A stretch of DNA of 64,000 nt from Galerina marginata. Lineage: Eukaryota > Basidiomycota > Agaricomycetes > Agaricales > Galerinaceae. The notes below the pieces were generated by a model, which was given only the letters and a program-made list of their open reading frames with translations, was not told where the DNA came from and ran no database searches. Of this stretch, positions 33,322 through 44,020 are shown one piece after another (position 1 is the first letter of the stretch; each line of letters starts with the position of its first letter). Where the stretch lies: positions 124,001 through 188,000 of the forward strand of contig JAECYW010000026.1 in assembly GCA_023014335.1 (NCBI GenBank), written 5' to 3'. Position numbers and translations under genes: made by a program.

Positions 33322-34706
33322 CTATTCATTCTCAGGATTAAATTCCTGCTCTAATGCCTGTGGGTGATCTTGTAGGAACTGCTGGTAGCTCTCCCACATT
33401 CTTGTCGCAATTTCATTACAGAAGGCTTCAGCTCTGTCTCGTTCAACTTGTGGAATGGCTCCATGACCAGGGTCACCTGTTGCTGCAGCCGCAGGAGGAT
33501 CGGCAGGGTCAAGATCACGCAGATAGTTGTGAATGTCAGTATTGTCATGATCCATGATGAAGTTGTGGGTCGCGGCCAGCCCAGCAGGAATGCGGGCTTG
33601 AATGTCCATGTCGTACTGGGGAGCACGATTGAGAATATCCCAACATTTTTTGAGCACCCCAAAAATGCGCTCAATGATATTTTGAGCTTGTGCATGTCGA
33701 AGATTAAAGAGTTTTTGTTTGTTGGCTGGCCTATTATATACATGTAAGTTGTATCACATACAATATCTTGAGAAACATTTGCCTAACTCCTGCTTGTCCC
33801 CATTCTGCAAGGTGATAACGGATGCCACAATACAGAACAAGCAGTGTATCACAGACTGCAAAACCAGCATCTGCAAGGTAGTATTTGCTGGCTGGAATCA
33901 TAAAATCCATCAAATGTGTGTGCATATACATTGTTGCGTCAGCAACAGACCCTTCAAATCCAGTTATCATGTATAAGAAATGAAAATCAAATGAACAGAC
34001 TGCAAGGCAATTCTGTGTGATGCCACCCTTGCGATCTCGTGATGCATGCCGATCCGCAGCTGTTGTCCATGAATTGATGTGCATCCCATCCAATGCACCC
34101 AGGGCATTCTCAAGGAAAGGGAAGAACTTTGAATTTTTACGGATATAATCCGAAACATTGGCAGTGAGGTCAGGGAGCTTGACATAGTGTTCGTAGAATG
34201 GGCCAGATGAAACAGCAAAAAGGACTTTCCGAAAGTATCTAAATGTTTGACTGAATGAGAGAAGTAAATCCATGTAATATGGTGGGTACTCACTTAGATA
34301 TTGTTTCATTGGATCATTGAAACCTTTCTCCGATATGGCGAACAGACAATCCTGTGACACATCCATAGAGAAATATTGCGGCCTGCTCTTCAACTGTGAC
34401 GCCTTTTTGTGAGGTAGTAAAACCGCAAAGGAGTTGTAGATTGGCACAAAAAGTGGTGAAAACATGAAGCCGCATTCCTAATTCCGTGAAAATACGGTCA
34501 GGATGGCCATGAATGAGTTCATTGACCCAAGCTTCCCCGGTCAGTGCTGAATTATGGTACTCTTGCTGCCAGTAACCGGAAGATTGATAGAGGGAAGCTG
34601 CAATTCCAATCACTTGGACAAAGTAAGCAGTTGCTGTGAGTAATTGCCGCTGTAAGGCGGTCCTCTTGTTGTTTGTGGGCATGGCTGGAAGGTGGAAACA
34701 CCCCAA
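33322..34706 (-). pseudogene. PIF/Harbinger transposase (DDE_Tnp_4 type) with one nonsense codon
   Basis: Exon 1 is 34706-34294; the ATG at 34682 (MPTNNKRTAL) is an alternative start. A 55-bp intron (34293-34239, GTGAGT...TTTAG), exon 2 34238-33783, a 52-bp intron (33782-33731) and exon 3 33730-33322 follow. Catalytic motifs: GALDGMHIN (first Asp), GSVADATMY (second Asp), YYLADAGF and the following GIRYHLAEWG, then NIIERIFGVLKK with the final Glu. An in-frame TGA at 34316-34314 interrupts exon 1 just before SNETISKYFRKV. The homologous position is often Arg, so a CGA-to-TGA transition is likely. The second intron starts with GC instead of GT, which may be a natural GC-AG intron or another mutation. 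Otherwise the catalytic core is intact. Confidence 0.88.
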
Positions 34707-35177
34707 TTCTACGATTTTGCGCCCAGCATCGCGTTGATCTTATCATTACCATTTTAAGCTGTCACGGCGGTCTCACGTGGTACATAATATGATCTGAGAA
34801 TTGGTTCTCCCCCCATAGTACTGGGTATCCAAAAGAGGAAAAAAGCGAAAAAGGAGAGGGAAAAGAGGAGATTTCAATGAAATCAAAATAATCTTTCAAT
34901 TTTTTGCGACTCATAGACAGCAGAAATACACGGTATTATTCAATGCAAATTTCTGATTTTTAATGATTTTTTCTAGCGCGCTTCGCGCATACAAGTCTTG
35001 AAGCCGGGCCTCACAAGGCGGCCTATCTGACGGATTTTAATCTACGTCTCTAACTGTAACACTTGAGGCTCTGAAAAAAAATATTAATGTCCTGTGAGTG
35101 AATATATACCTTTTATTCAGCCGGAAAGAGGAAAACACATTGAGGAACAGGACAAGGACAGGTTGTCGACGAGAGCA

Positions 35178-35792
35178 TGGCAGATAACATGCATGCCAAA
35201 TCCGGTAATGGCAGATAACAATGGCCGTGGCAGATAACATTTCAAGATTTTGTAGCACCCAGAAGCAAGATTTAAAAATTCTAAAGAGACAGTTATTAGG
35301 GTTAAAGGCAATACTACATCCTCGCAAAATTCTGGATTTTCAGAATCATTTTTGAGCTCAGGAGAGTAGGGATTACAGTATGAGACCCTACTTGAGACTT
35401 TGGCAGGCATTTGGACGATAACATTGGCCTGTTTCACTATGTTTCCAGCTGCAACAAAAAAAATGTAAACAGACAGTTTTAAGGCACATTAGATTTTAAA
35501 TATATCTGTCAAATTTCGTAGCTCAAAATAAAGAACTGAACCCAGGAGAGTAGTCAACTTGAACCAATGTTATCTGCCATTTGGAGATCATTTTGGCTGG
35601 TGGCAGATAACATTTTGATTTTTCACTCTCCAATGAGACTACAATATAGTTTTCTGAGGAGACAGTTCTTATTTAAATATAAAGGCCTACATGTCTGTGA
35701 GTTTTATTAATGAGGGAACAATATTTGTGTCCAGGAGATGCCGAACAATATTTCTAGGAAGGCCAATGCGGACTTTGCTGGGCAGATAACAT
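35178..35792. repeat. Subterminal TGGCAGATAACAT repeats of the Harbinger element
   Basis: Copies at 35178-35190, 35209-35220, 35228-35240, 35601-35613 and 35780-35792 (first base G), plus an inverted copy at 35567-35579 and a degenerate one near 35413. They lie within the last ~700 bp before the right end. No comparable set is seen at the left end. Transposase or Myb-protein binding is an inference from position. Confidence 0.75.
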
Positions 35793-35961
35793 ACCCAGCA
35801 CTATGGGCGGTAAACCTGAGAATTCGCCATCAAAATACAGTATTTCGTATCTGAACGCAGCCTAATAGGCTGATACATCCAGAAGGCCAACTGCCTAACT
35901 TCCCAATTAAGTAATAAATCACATGACCTTGAGATATATGACAAATACAAAATATTGGCAT

Positions 35962-36053
35962 GAAGGGGAATTGAACCACAGACTTTGGGTGGGTGACATG
36001 ACATAGTTCCCACATTCAAAGTTTGGTGATCAAACCATCTGAGCCATGTTTCC
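35962..36053 (-). other. tRNA-like sequence, left arm copy
   Basis: Inverted twin of 36409-36500. The reverse complement contains a box-A-like TGGCTCAGATGG and a box-B-like GGTTCAATTCC, about 65 bp apart. It is not a functional tRNA: the T-stem and acceptor stem do not pair properly. Confidence 0.5.
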
Positions 36054-36408
36054 TTATAAATGTCTGTAATTTATGTACATTATATACCCTCCCCCACTTA
36101 AATTTATATTATTATTATAATATGTTCAGGCACTTGGCAGGGGGCTATACCAACATGTTATACACCAAAATGACGGGAAAAATGAGGGGAACAAGATAGT
36201 AAAAAACGCGCTATTTCGTGTGTGACATGCGCAAAAACGCGTAATGTGTCACGCGCGTATCACTATCGTGTTCCCCTCATTTTTCCCGTCATTTTGGTGT
36301 ATAACATGTTGGTATAGCCCCCTGCCAAGTGCCTGAACATATTATAATAATAATATAAATTTAAGTGGGGGAGGGTATATAATGTACATAAATTACAGAC
36401 ATTTATAA

Positions 36409-36500
36409 GGAAACATGGCTCAGATGGTTTGATCACCAAACTTTGAATGTGGGAACTATGTCATGTCACCCACCCAAAGTCTGTGGTTCAATTCCCCTTC
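36409..36500 (+). other. tRNA-like sequence with polymerase III box A and box B, right arm copy
   Basis: Box A-like TGGCTCAGATGG lies near the start and box B-like GGTTCAATTCC at 36485-36495. Between them CCAAACTTTGAATGTGG can be drawn as an anticodon arm with loop CTTTGAA (TTG in the anticodon position), with one mismatch in the stem. The rest of the cloverleaf is poor. It is best read as a tRNA-derived promoter region, like the head of a SINE, incorporated in a foldback element. Confidence 0.5.
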
Positions 36501-36585
36501 CTGCCAATATTTTGTATTTGTCATATATCTCAAGGTCATGTGATTTATTACTTAATTGGGAAGTTAGGCAGTTGGTCTTCTGGAT

Positions 36586-37232
36586 TAGTGTTGCCGAAGT
36601 TTGGTTCGGTCTCGGCAAAACCACAAACCAAACCGAAAATTAGGTCATGAGTTTGGAACTCCCAGGGACCGGTCTGAACTGGTCTGACCACAGTCTCCCT
36701 GTGGTTTCCATCCCGAAATAGAAGGAAAACCGTAGATGCTCGATTTCTTGTGTTTTTGGCATCCCTACACCCTGAAACTTCGTATTTCATCTCTAAATGT
36801 ACATTAGCACCTGTTTGTGGCAAGAAATTATTGTGAATTGTGCTATAGCCCGCCCATACAATATTTTTTGAATTTTTGGCTTTGTCACGTCAATGTGACA
36901 GGTGCACGGAGCATCACATTGACCGTGACTCAGACAGAGAATTTGCAAAGTCACTGGTTTCCACCTCGAGCACCAGAATATATTGACCAAAAGCTGTTCA
37001 TAATCACTTGTAGACCCTATGTAAAGCAAATAGAAGTGCTATTTCATCAGGATGGTTATTATTTTAGATGTTATTGTGATATCATATCTTAAGTGCACCA
37101 AATATAGACGCCCCAGGCTTGAACCACTGGTCCGTCAGTTTGTCAGGGTCCAGCCTAGTCTGGTTTTCCAAATCGAGCAAAAACCGTTCAAACCAGACCC
37201 TGACCGGACCGAGTGGGACTTCGGCAACACTA
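36586..37232. mobile_element. hAT-type MITE, 647 bp
   Basis: Exact 8-bp direct repeat TTCTGGAT (36578-36585 and 37233-37240) and 15-bp perfect inverted ends TAGTGTTGCCGAAGT. The TIR beginning TAG and the 8-bp duplication fit hAT. The interior shows no transposase. It sits in the right arm of foldback element I. Confidence 0.9.
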
Positions 37233-37247
37233 TTCTGGATGTATCAG

Positions 37248-37703
37248 TGTAACATACCACTTACTACGTTTGACTCACGACTTGACTCGAAGGGATTCAA
37301 CTCCCTCTTCGAAAGCTATGGTACAAATTTCTCGTTGATTTCCATTTCCCAAGAACAATCGTAGCGACTCGTACCGTACTGTAGAAGCACTTCTGATTAC
37401 GTAACAATTGTCTGTAGATTTACTCGTGTACACCGCATGGCAAATACATCTTTTACATCCATCATCTACTGACTTTCGAGAAGTGGGAAGCTGTACTACC
37501 AGCTCCCCTGCTCGAAGATTAGGAGATTGGATAAGGACCTAAGACCTTGCCTTGTCGACGTCTCACAAGGGTAACCTCAAAGACTGAGATCGCCTAGGGT
37601 TTGGGAACAAACCTCGGGAGTCTCTCTTGACAAAGTAGGGACTTAGGTCTCTACACCAACGTCCATTTGCGCCTCAGGCGAGACTTGCCGCCCACGTCTT
37701 ACA
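37248..37703 (+). repeat. Solo LTR J, 456 bp
   Basis: Starts TGTAACATACC and ends CACGTCTTACA, flanked by the exact 5-bp duplication ATCAG (37243-37247 and 37704-37708). It inserted in the outermost part of the right arm of foldback element I. It is a different LTR family from the TGTCAC one. Confidence 0.88.
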
Positions 37704-37716
37704 ATCAGCCTATTAG

Positions 37717-38722
37717 GCAACTGCCATGGGGTCCTATATCAAGGTAGCTTCTATAGGTGATTGTTGTGCGTCATTGCCTTTGATTTACGCGACGATTCTA
37801 GATGCATTGGAAAGCATCGGTTCACAGTTTTCTGTGGATATCCGGAACGTCGCCATCCGAGCTGTGATTGCTTTGCAAATTGGGATTTTGATAATTTTGG
37901 CTCTTCACTTCTATGTTCTTATGTTCCAATCATGCTCCATGCCTCTCTCAATATGGTCATTCCCTTTTCTTGTCTACTTTCTACCTTTCCAGGCTACTTC
38001 TTCATCTCCAATGAACTGTCAATGGTTCTATCTCAGTTCCAGCAACCTCAAGCTTCTGCCATACATCTCTTGAGGTTGGGGGGGCTATATGAGGATTAAT
38101 TTTCTGGGAGGGCTATAGGTATAGTAGGCTGATCAAAGCCTACTGTCAGATCACCTTTGTTGTCTATGGGTCTGGCCACCTTTATATATGACTACCAATT
38201 ATTTTTTTTCTCTCAGGACTTCAAGGGCTTTACTTCACTCCTTTTCTGACTTTGCCACTTCATTGGAGTTCAATTCTTGTCTTTAATTATGGGCTCTTAG
38301 CACAAGTCTATTTTCTTTTCTTATTCCTTTCTTTTTCTTATTTTGAAAACCCACTCCTATATTGATTTCATCCTCTATATTTTGCCCACCTTCCAACCCC
38401 AACACCTCCTTATTCTGGATTTCTTTGTTCCATTCAGCAGATAGAAAGTGGGGGGGCTCTGTAACACATGCTTCCAGTCCCTGGCAGTCCCTCCTGCTGT
38501 CTACTGAATTTCCTTTCCATGTGCTTCATATATGGACCATAAAGTATCCTCTGTTACTTGAGAGTCACCTTATGTAACTCTCAGAGTAGATATAGTGTTA
38601 CTTGTCACACTTCTGAATATTATCTTCTTACATTCATATCTGATAAGCCTAAGTTGCTTGCTAGCCCCTGTAAACCTAGTACTACCTGGGAGCAGAGGTG
38701 CACACATCAGGTGTAAGGTTTG
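37717..38722. other. Unassigned stretch, possibly retroelement debris
   Basis: Two G-rich tracts (ggttgggggggctat at about 38076 and agtgggggggctctg at about 38448) look like polypurine tracts. The second is followed by TGTAACACATGC at 38461, which could be the start of an LTR extending to about 38709. No pair or duplication confirms this. Two overlapping frames of 112-115 codons at 37726-38099 carry no recognised domain. Confidence 0.25.
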
Positions 38723-39247
38723 TGTTAAGACTGAGTCTGACGTTCCAAGGATCTGAAGTTCCGGCAGAAACGCGGAACGCGGAACTGGACGGACAGGGCT
38801 TTGGCCTCAGCTATGAACTGTGCCTCGCCTAACGACGTGCCCCAATTTATGGTCGGGAGACCGGAGGGTCAGCACCTCGCCCTAAGGCGTGTCTCGGAAG
38901 TGAACGACTTAGATATATGAGAGCGATGAGATGTCAAGGTTATGCGGGTAGGTAAACTAATATTCAGACTGCAGATCTAAGGCGTAATTACAAGGCTTTA
39001 AATATAAGAGCGGAGTTGTTCCGAAACTCCGCAACTCCGAAACTTGGGAAGACCTCGGTAAGATATGCTGTGGAAAGAAGCCTCGGGATCTGATCCTTAC
39101 CAACATGAGGATAACATGAGGACAAGAGTGGGAAGGACAGTATTTCCAAGGGACGGAACGGAAACTCGTCCGGACGGAAATCGTTCGGACGACAGAAAGT
39201 CCGGAATGGAAAGTCGGAACGATGGGACTTAGAACTGGATCGTGACA
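38723..39247 (-). repeat. LTR of a Ty3/gypsy-like element, 525 bp
   Basis: On the minus strand it starts TGTCACGATCCAG and ends CAGTCTTAACA. It is the same length as, and close to, 58491-59015 (opposite strand) and is the less decayed relative of the LTRs in element E. A purine-rich aagagggaggtac precedes it on the minus strand (39248-39260), as expected for a polypurine tract next to a 3' LTR. No 5-bp target duplication flanks it, so it is probably the end of a truncated element. Confidence 0.85.
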
Positions 39248-39393
39248 GTACCTCCCTCTTATGGCTGAACCCTTGAAGCCACATGACCTTGTTGATTCCA
39301 AAATAAGCTCAGTATGCGCTTGTTTGTTCCGTCGGGTATAAGATGATGGGCTCTTTTGTGAAAAAATGTTCCCACCCTTTTTTACTAGCCACT

Positions 39394-40800
39394 ATGTCCT
39401 CCACCGACACCATGGATATCGATCCCGAAGCCGACCGCCTCGAACAGGAAATGGCCCTTGCGGAGGAATGCACCCAAGCGGAGCAGGCGAAGCACGCGGA
39501 ATTGCGGCTGCAAATCGAGGAGCAGAAGAGGAAGGCAGCGGAGGAGAAGGCTCAGAAGGAGGAAGAGGAGCGGAAGAGAGCCGAGGAGGAGGAACGATTG
39601 TGGTTGGAGGCGGAACGGGCTCGGTTGGAAGAGGAGGAACGTCGGAAGGCTGCAGAACAGGAGAGGATGGAGCGTGCGGAAGCCTCGCGTCGGGCTGCGG
39701 AGGAACGTAGGGTTGCCTCGTCCACCGCCCCCAAGGAACAGGACGTTGAGATGGGGCCGCTGGAAGACGCAGGCAAAGGGGAGAAGACGCCCAAGGGGTG
39801 TAAGGACAAGGGCAAGGACAAGAACAAGGCCAAAGGTGAGTAGCAAATATTGTGACTTCATAACTTTTGCTGACTTTGAGCTAGCTACACCCGTTTCTGC
39901 AACTTCTCCGGAAGTTGAAGAGCTTCCGAACCCCGGCCCTTCGATTAAGAAAAAACAAAAAAGGGTGAACCGAGCGTCCTGCGACGGGTGTACGGCCGCC
40001 GGTGTCATTTGTACCACGGAGCGGAAGAATTTGGAAGGCGCCCACACCTGCGACTGGTGTTCTATTAAGAAGATCAAGTGTCATCGTCTGGGAGATGAAG
40101 AGCGCCCGCCCCAAAAGATGGGGGCTTACAAGGAAGAGGCGGCCGAGGGTTCTGTTCCGGAACCCTCTGTCGTTGGGTCTTCCGTTGGAGACAATTCCGC
40201 CAAGGGTTCTGGCAAGCCCAAGGCGCGCAACAGGAGGCCGAAGACTTGTGAGCCGGCGGAGACAGATGAAGACCTCCCCACTGCCAACATGCTTCTGGAT
40301 TTGAACGACACCGTTGCAGATGCAATAGCCGCTTTGCAGGACACGGTCAACGGTTCGATGGACGGCGTCAACCTCGGATTCGACTGGGTTTGCGGAAGGT
40401 TGGGGGACAACCTTGGCGCGATTTACAGTCTTCGTGCGGACTTCCGTAGCCAGATGCTGCTGGCTCGGAAGATGAATCTTCTGCTTCGGGGGTTGATTCG
40501 TGCGCAGGGAGGGGACAATTCGACGATTCCGGCCGCTCCATTGAATTGGCAGAATGTGGAGCACAGTGCGGCGTTGCAGGTTCCAGTCCAGGCCCGGAAC
40601 AAAGTCACCACGAGAGAGGCAAAGAAGGAGTTGGTCGAAGCGAGTATGGTGGCCTTGGGAAGTGGTTCTGCGTCGGGGAGTGGTTCTGCGTCGGGAAGTG
40701 GTTCCGGGGTCGCGTCTGGGTCTGGGCTTCTGTCAGTTGGTACAAGTGGAGCAGGGATGAGAAGGAGAGTGATCAGCCTATGCTGTTATATGAAGCAATC
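39394..40800 (+). CDS. Coiled-coil protein with a CX2CX6C cysteine cluster, 3' end disrupted
   Basis: Exon 1 is 39394-39835: an acidic start (MDIDPEADRLEQEM) followed by a long charged coiled coil (EEERKRAEEEER type, residues ~20-120) and a Lys-rich end. A 49-bp intron at 39836-39884 (GTGAGT...CTAG) joins it in frame to exon 2 from 39885, reading ATPVSATSPEVEE. Exon 2 holds two CX2CX6C knots, CDGCTAAGVIC and CDWCSIKKIKC, separated by 12 residues, a Zn-binding arrangement resembling fungal Zn2Cys6 domains. Next come a predicted helical segment and a Gly/Ser repeat (SGSASGSGS). Element B begins near 40809, so the native C-terminus is not visible and the frame runs into inserted DNA. I associate this type with an expanded Agaricomycete family of unknown role, often near transposons. 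DNA binding is inferred only. Confidence 0.65.
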
Positions 40801-41372
40801 AGTTAGGCAAGTTGTCCAAAAAGGATGTTGCATCAGAAAGCACATAGGGAAGCTACATTGTAGCGAATGTATCGGCTCATTGAACATTTACAATGTGCCG
40901 ACTGTATCGAGGCCAATGAATTCAATGAATGGACACCTACCACGGACACGGCCACGGCGCAACCAGACGGGCCCGTTCGGCCACAAAACTGGGGCCGCTC
41001 GGCGTTGCTCGTCTCACGGCATCGGCAAGTATAGATTTTCAATTCTCTCAGGGAACTATTAGTCCTTCGGCCTACATAGTATAATGTCCTAGTATTTATA
41101 ATGTAGTTATTTACAAAGAATAAACTGAGTAAGTGTGCCAGTATCATGAGTGAGAACTTGAAGAGGCTTCGGCTTCGGCATTGGCAATGATCAGCATTGT
41201 CAACCTGCTCAATTTTTCAGCGGACTGCGGCTACATTATAGCATGAGCATGTAATATATATTAAAATTTATTGAATTGTAGCTACAAAGCCTCGCAACTT
41301 TGAGCAAAATTGGCTTCGGCTTCGGCTTGGCACCTAGGAAAATGCAAGTATGTCAACCAACACAGGATACAA

Positions 41373-42780
41373 GTTAGGGTACAGGTAAGATTCTCGGCTT
41401 TGGCACTGGCATCGGCTTCAGACTCGGACAATTGGCCAGCTGTGACTCGGAATCACGACTACGGCTTCGGCTACGGGTAGGCGCTGAGATACCTGCGGGT
41501 TCGGCATACCCAAAAATGTCACGGGAAAGGGAATGGAAATAACTCGCATACTTATAACCTTCAAAACAAGCCAAAGAATACTTTTTTTGAGCCAGAATTG
41601 AATGAGTTACGGCCAATTTTGTGAAATTCATCGAAATCGGCAATAACTGATTCAGCTCTCAACCATTTTGTCTGCTCTCGGGCTCATTTTGACGGGTAAA
41701 CCTGTGCCAGTAGCCATTGTTATTTCCGGCATTGTCAAATGCCTGTTTACCCAGCAAATGTTGGCTTCGGCTTCGGCATCGGCATCGGCTACAGGTAGGC
41801 GCTGAAATACCCGCGGGTTCGGCATACCCAAAACAAGTTACGGAAAAGGGAACAGGAACAAGTTGTATATATTTAATCTTTAAAACAAGCCAAGGAACAC
41901 ATTTTTTGAGCTAAAATTGAATGGGTTACGTCCAATTTTGTGAAATTCATCAAAATCGGCAATAGCTCATTCAGTTCTCAACCATTTTGGCTGGTCTTGG
42001 GCTTGTTTTGACGGGTAAACCATGCCAGTAACCATTGTCATTTTCGGCATTGTCAAATACCTGATTACCCAGTAAATGTCGGCTTCGGCTTCAGGTTTAC
42101 CTTCGGCTTCGGCAACAGGTAGACGCTGAGATACCCGCGGGTTCGGCATACCAAAACAGGGTTACAGGTAAGGAAGCGGGAACGACTTGCATACTCATAA
42201 CCTTCAAAACAAGCTCAAGAATATTTTTTTTGAGCCAGAATTGAATGAGTTACGGCCAATTTCGTGAAATTCATCGAAATCGGCAATAACTCATTCAGTT
42301 CTCAACCATTTTGGCTGGTCTCGGGCTCGTTTTTACGGGTAAACCCATGCCATTTTCGGCGTTGTTAAATACCCAATTGCCCAAAAAATATCGGCTTCAG
42401 GGCATCGGCTTCAGCCAATCAGCCAGTGTGCAAATCACGGCTACGGCTTCGGCTATGGGTAGGCGCTGACATACCTGCGGGTTCGGCATACCCAAAAATT
42501 GTCATAGGAAAGGGAACGGAAACAACTCGCATACTTATAACCTTCAAAACAAGCCAAAGAATACTTTTTTTGAGCCAGAATTGAATGAGTTACGGCCAAT
42601 TTCGTGAAATTCATCGAAATCGGCAATAACTCATTCAGTCCTCAACCATTTTGTCTGCTCTCGGGCTCATTTTGACGGGTAAACCTGTGCCAGTAGCCAT
42701 TGTTATTTTCGGCATTGTCAAATGCCTGTTTACCCAGCAAATGTTGGCTTCGGCTTCGGCTTCGGCCTCAGCATAGGCAT
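41373..42780 (+). repeat. Four tandem ~330-bp units in the left arm of element D
   Basis: Units recur with the marker ggtaggcgctgagatac-type sequence at about 41480, 41795, 42117 and 42459. Each is followed by cgggttcggcataccc, an aaccttcaaaacaagc segment, ttgaatgagttacggccaat and a variable GGCTTCGGC run. Confidence 0.85.
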
Positions 42781-42784
42781 TCCA

Positions 42785-42844
42785 AATGAAGGTTTTCTTA
42801 CCAGAGGCCTTTTAAAAAGTGCCTCTGGTAAGAAAACCTTCATT
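42785..42844. repeat. Perfect 24-bp inverted repeat with a 12-base loop
   Basis: aatgaaggttttcttaccag-type arm (42785-42808), loop 42809-42820, exact complement 42821-42844. It lies near the middle of element D, outside the tandem units. Confidence 0.9.
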
Positions 42845-42849
42845 CAAAA

Positions 42850-44020
42850 AAGTGGATTGGAGCAAGATAGATTGGGAAACAGTAGAATTCAACTAAAAGA
42901 TGATAGATGAACACATTCTTGACTACATTCTTTTGATTTACAGCATTTTAGACACATATAATTAAGAAAATTACTTTCTAGTGTGTACAGTATATGAATT
43001 ACCAATAACCTGTTGATTCTACCTATGCAGGTTTCTGACCCGCTCAAACCCTTACCTGTACCCTCAAAAAACCCTTGCATTTCCCTATTACCAACTCGGC
43101 ATCGGCATCGGCATCAAAAACATCTGCCTTAAATATCGCCATTGGCTTTGATATTCAGACCCGGTCAAGGGAAGGGGTACAAATTGGTATGGATATTCAA
43201 TGTCCATACCTGTGATCTTCAAAACGAATTCAAGAACATATTTTTTGACTGACAACTGACTGAGATACAACTGAATTCGTGAAACTCATTAAAATCAGCT
43301 CTATCTCACTTATTTCACGGACATTTTGGACGTTACTGGACCTGTTTTGAGGGGGTACACACTTGCAAGTTGCTGGTATTGGTCTGTACAGGTAGTACTA
43401 TGGATACATGCTGAAATTCCCTTGTGTGATTGCTTATTATTACACGTATTGCGGAATCTTGGACATCCAGGATATTGTTAGTACATGTATAGGCTCACAG
43501 TAACTTATCTGGTATTTGAAACAATACTTTTTTAAGGTCTAAAGACAGAATACTGTAGGAATATATCTATAAATGTACCATGCAAAAGGAATTTCCTTAG
43601 AAGTTCAGCCCAAAAATGTTATAAGCCAAACTGTCTGTGATGCCGATGCCGATGCCGATGCCAAGGTGGTAGGGAGATTTGAGGGATTAGAAACCTTAAG
43701 AGCACAGGTACATGAGTGCAGAGTGACTCGCATACCCACAAGCCCCGAAACCTTTTGTTTTGTGGAGCATTGAGTGAGTTAGCCAATTTAGTGAAGCCAA
43801 AATCTATGAAGCCGAGGCCGGAGGCCAATGCATAGGCCAACTTCACTCATAATGTTGCCGGTGCCAATGCCAATGACCAGCTTAAATTTCAATGCCATTG
43901 TTTTGGAAGATTGGAAGCCAATACCACCAGCAGATATATTTTAGTATCAGCAACATTTAATACTGATGTTTTGATAGGATGTTTCTAGAATTCAATATTA
44001 GTGCGTATGCCGAAGCCGAT
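42850..44020. other. Central part of element D
   Basis: AT-rich with short tracts of ATCGGC/GATGCC repeats (43098-43112, 43639-43662). No gene recognised; frames are at most 75 codons. Confidence 0.4.

Larger units (their letters stand above)
31211..35862. mobile_element. PIF/Harbinger DNA transposon, 4,652 bp
   Basis: The ends are GGCTGCGTTTGGATACGAAA and an inverted copy with two or three mismatches in the first 36 bp. The flanking 3-bp duplication TAA (31208-31210 and 35863-35865) is the usual size and A/T-rich type for PIF/Harbinger. It carries the two standard genes, convergently arranged: a Myb/SANT-like DNA-binding protein (+) and a DDE_Tnp_4-type transposase (-). Both are damaged, one by a MITE insertion and the other by a nonsense codon, so this copy is probably not autonomous. 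It inserted in the left arm of foldback element I. Confidence 0.93.
35866..36585. repeat. Palindromic arms of foldback element I
   Basis: Left arm 35866-36202 and right arm 36261-36585 are almost identical in inverted orientation. They enclose a centre (36203-36260) that is itself rich in short inverted CG-bearing motifs (acgcgctattt, aacgcgtaatg, cacgcgcgt). Arm segments: caactgcctaacttcccaat and its complement; taccctcccccacttaaatt and its complement. Confidence 0.9.
31196..37716. mobile_element. Foldback element I, split by three later insertions
   Basis: When the Harbinger, the hAT MITE and solo LTR J are mentally removed, the outer sequence is an inverted repeat. It starts CAGTTGCCTAATAGGCTGAT on the left (31199-31210 continuing at 35863); the mirror at the right ends ATCAGCCTATTAGGCAACTG at about 37704-37714. 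The original element would be about 0.8 kb with arms of ~320 bp around a centre near 36230. A clean target duplication for element I was not seen. No coding capacity. Confidence 0.65.

Noticed and set aside
36409..36500. Functional tRNA gene
   Set aside because: Only boxes A and B and part of the anticodon arm fit; the T-stem and acceptor stem do not pair, and it is repeated in inverted arms of a mobile element.
38461..38709. A confirmed LTR starting TGTAACACATGC after a G-rich tract
   Set aside because: No partner LTR, no target duplication and an uncertain 3' boundary; kept only as a possibility in the region entry.
39458..41062. 534-codon Arg-rich frame overlapping the Cys-cluster gene as an independent gene
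   Set aside because: Its first part is the coiled-coil exon read in another frame, its middle is the real exon 2, and its end runs into elements B and D. The spliced model explains the DNA better.
41373..42780. CRISPR-like array
   Set aside because: Units of ~330 bp without short repeat/spacer alternation, in a eukaryotic transposon; no cas-like genes.
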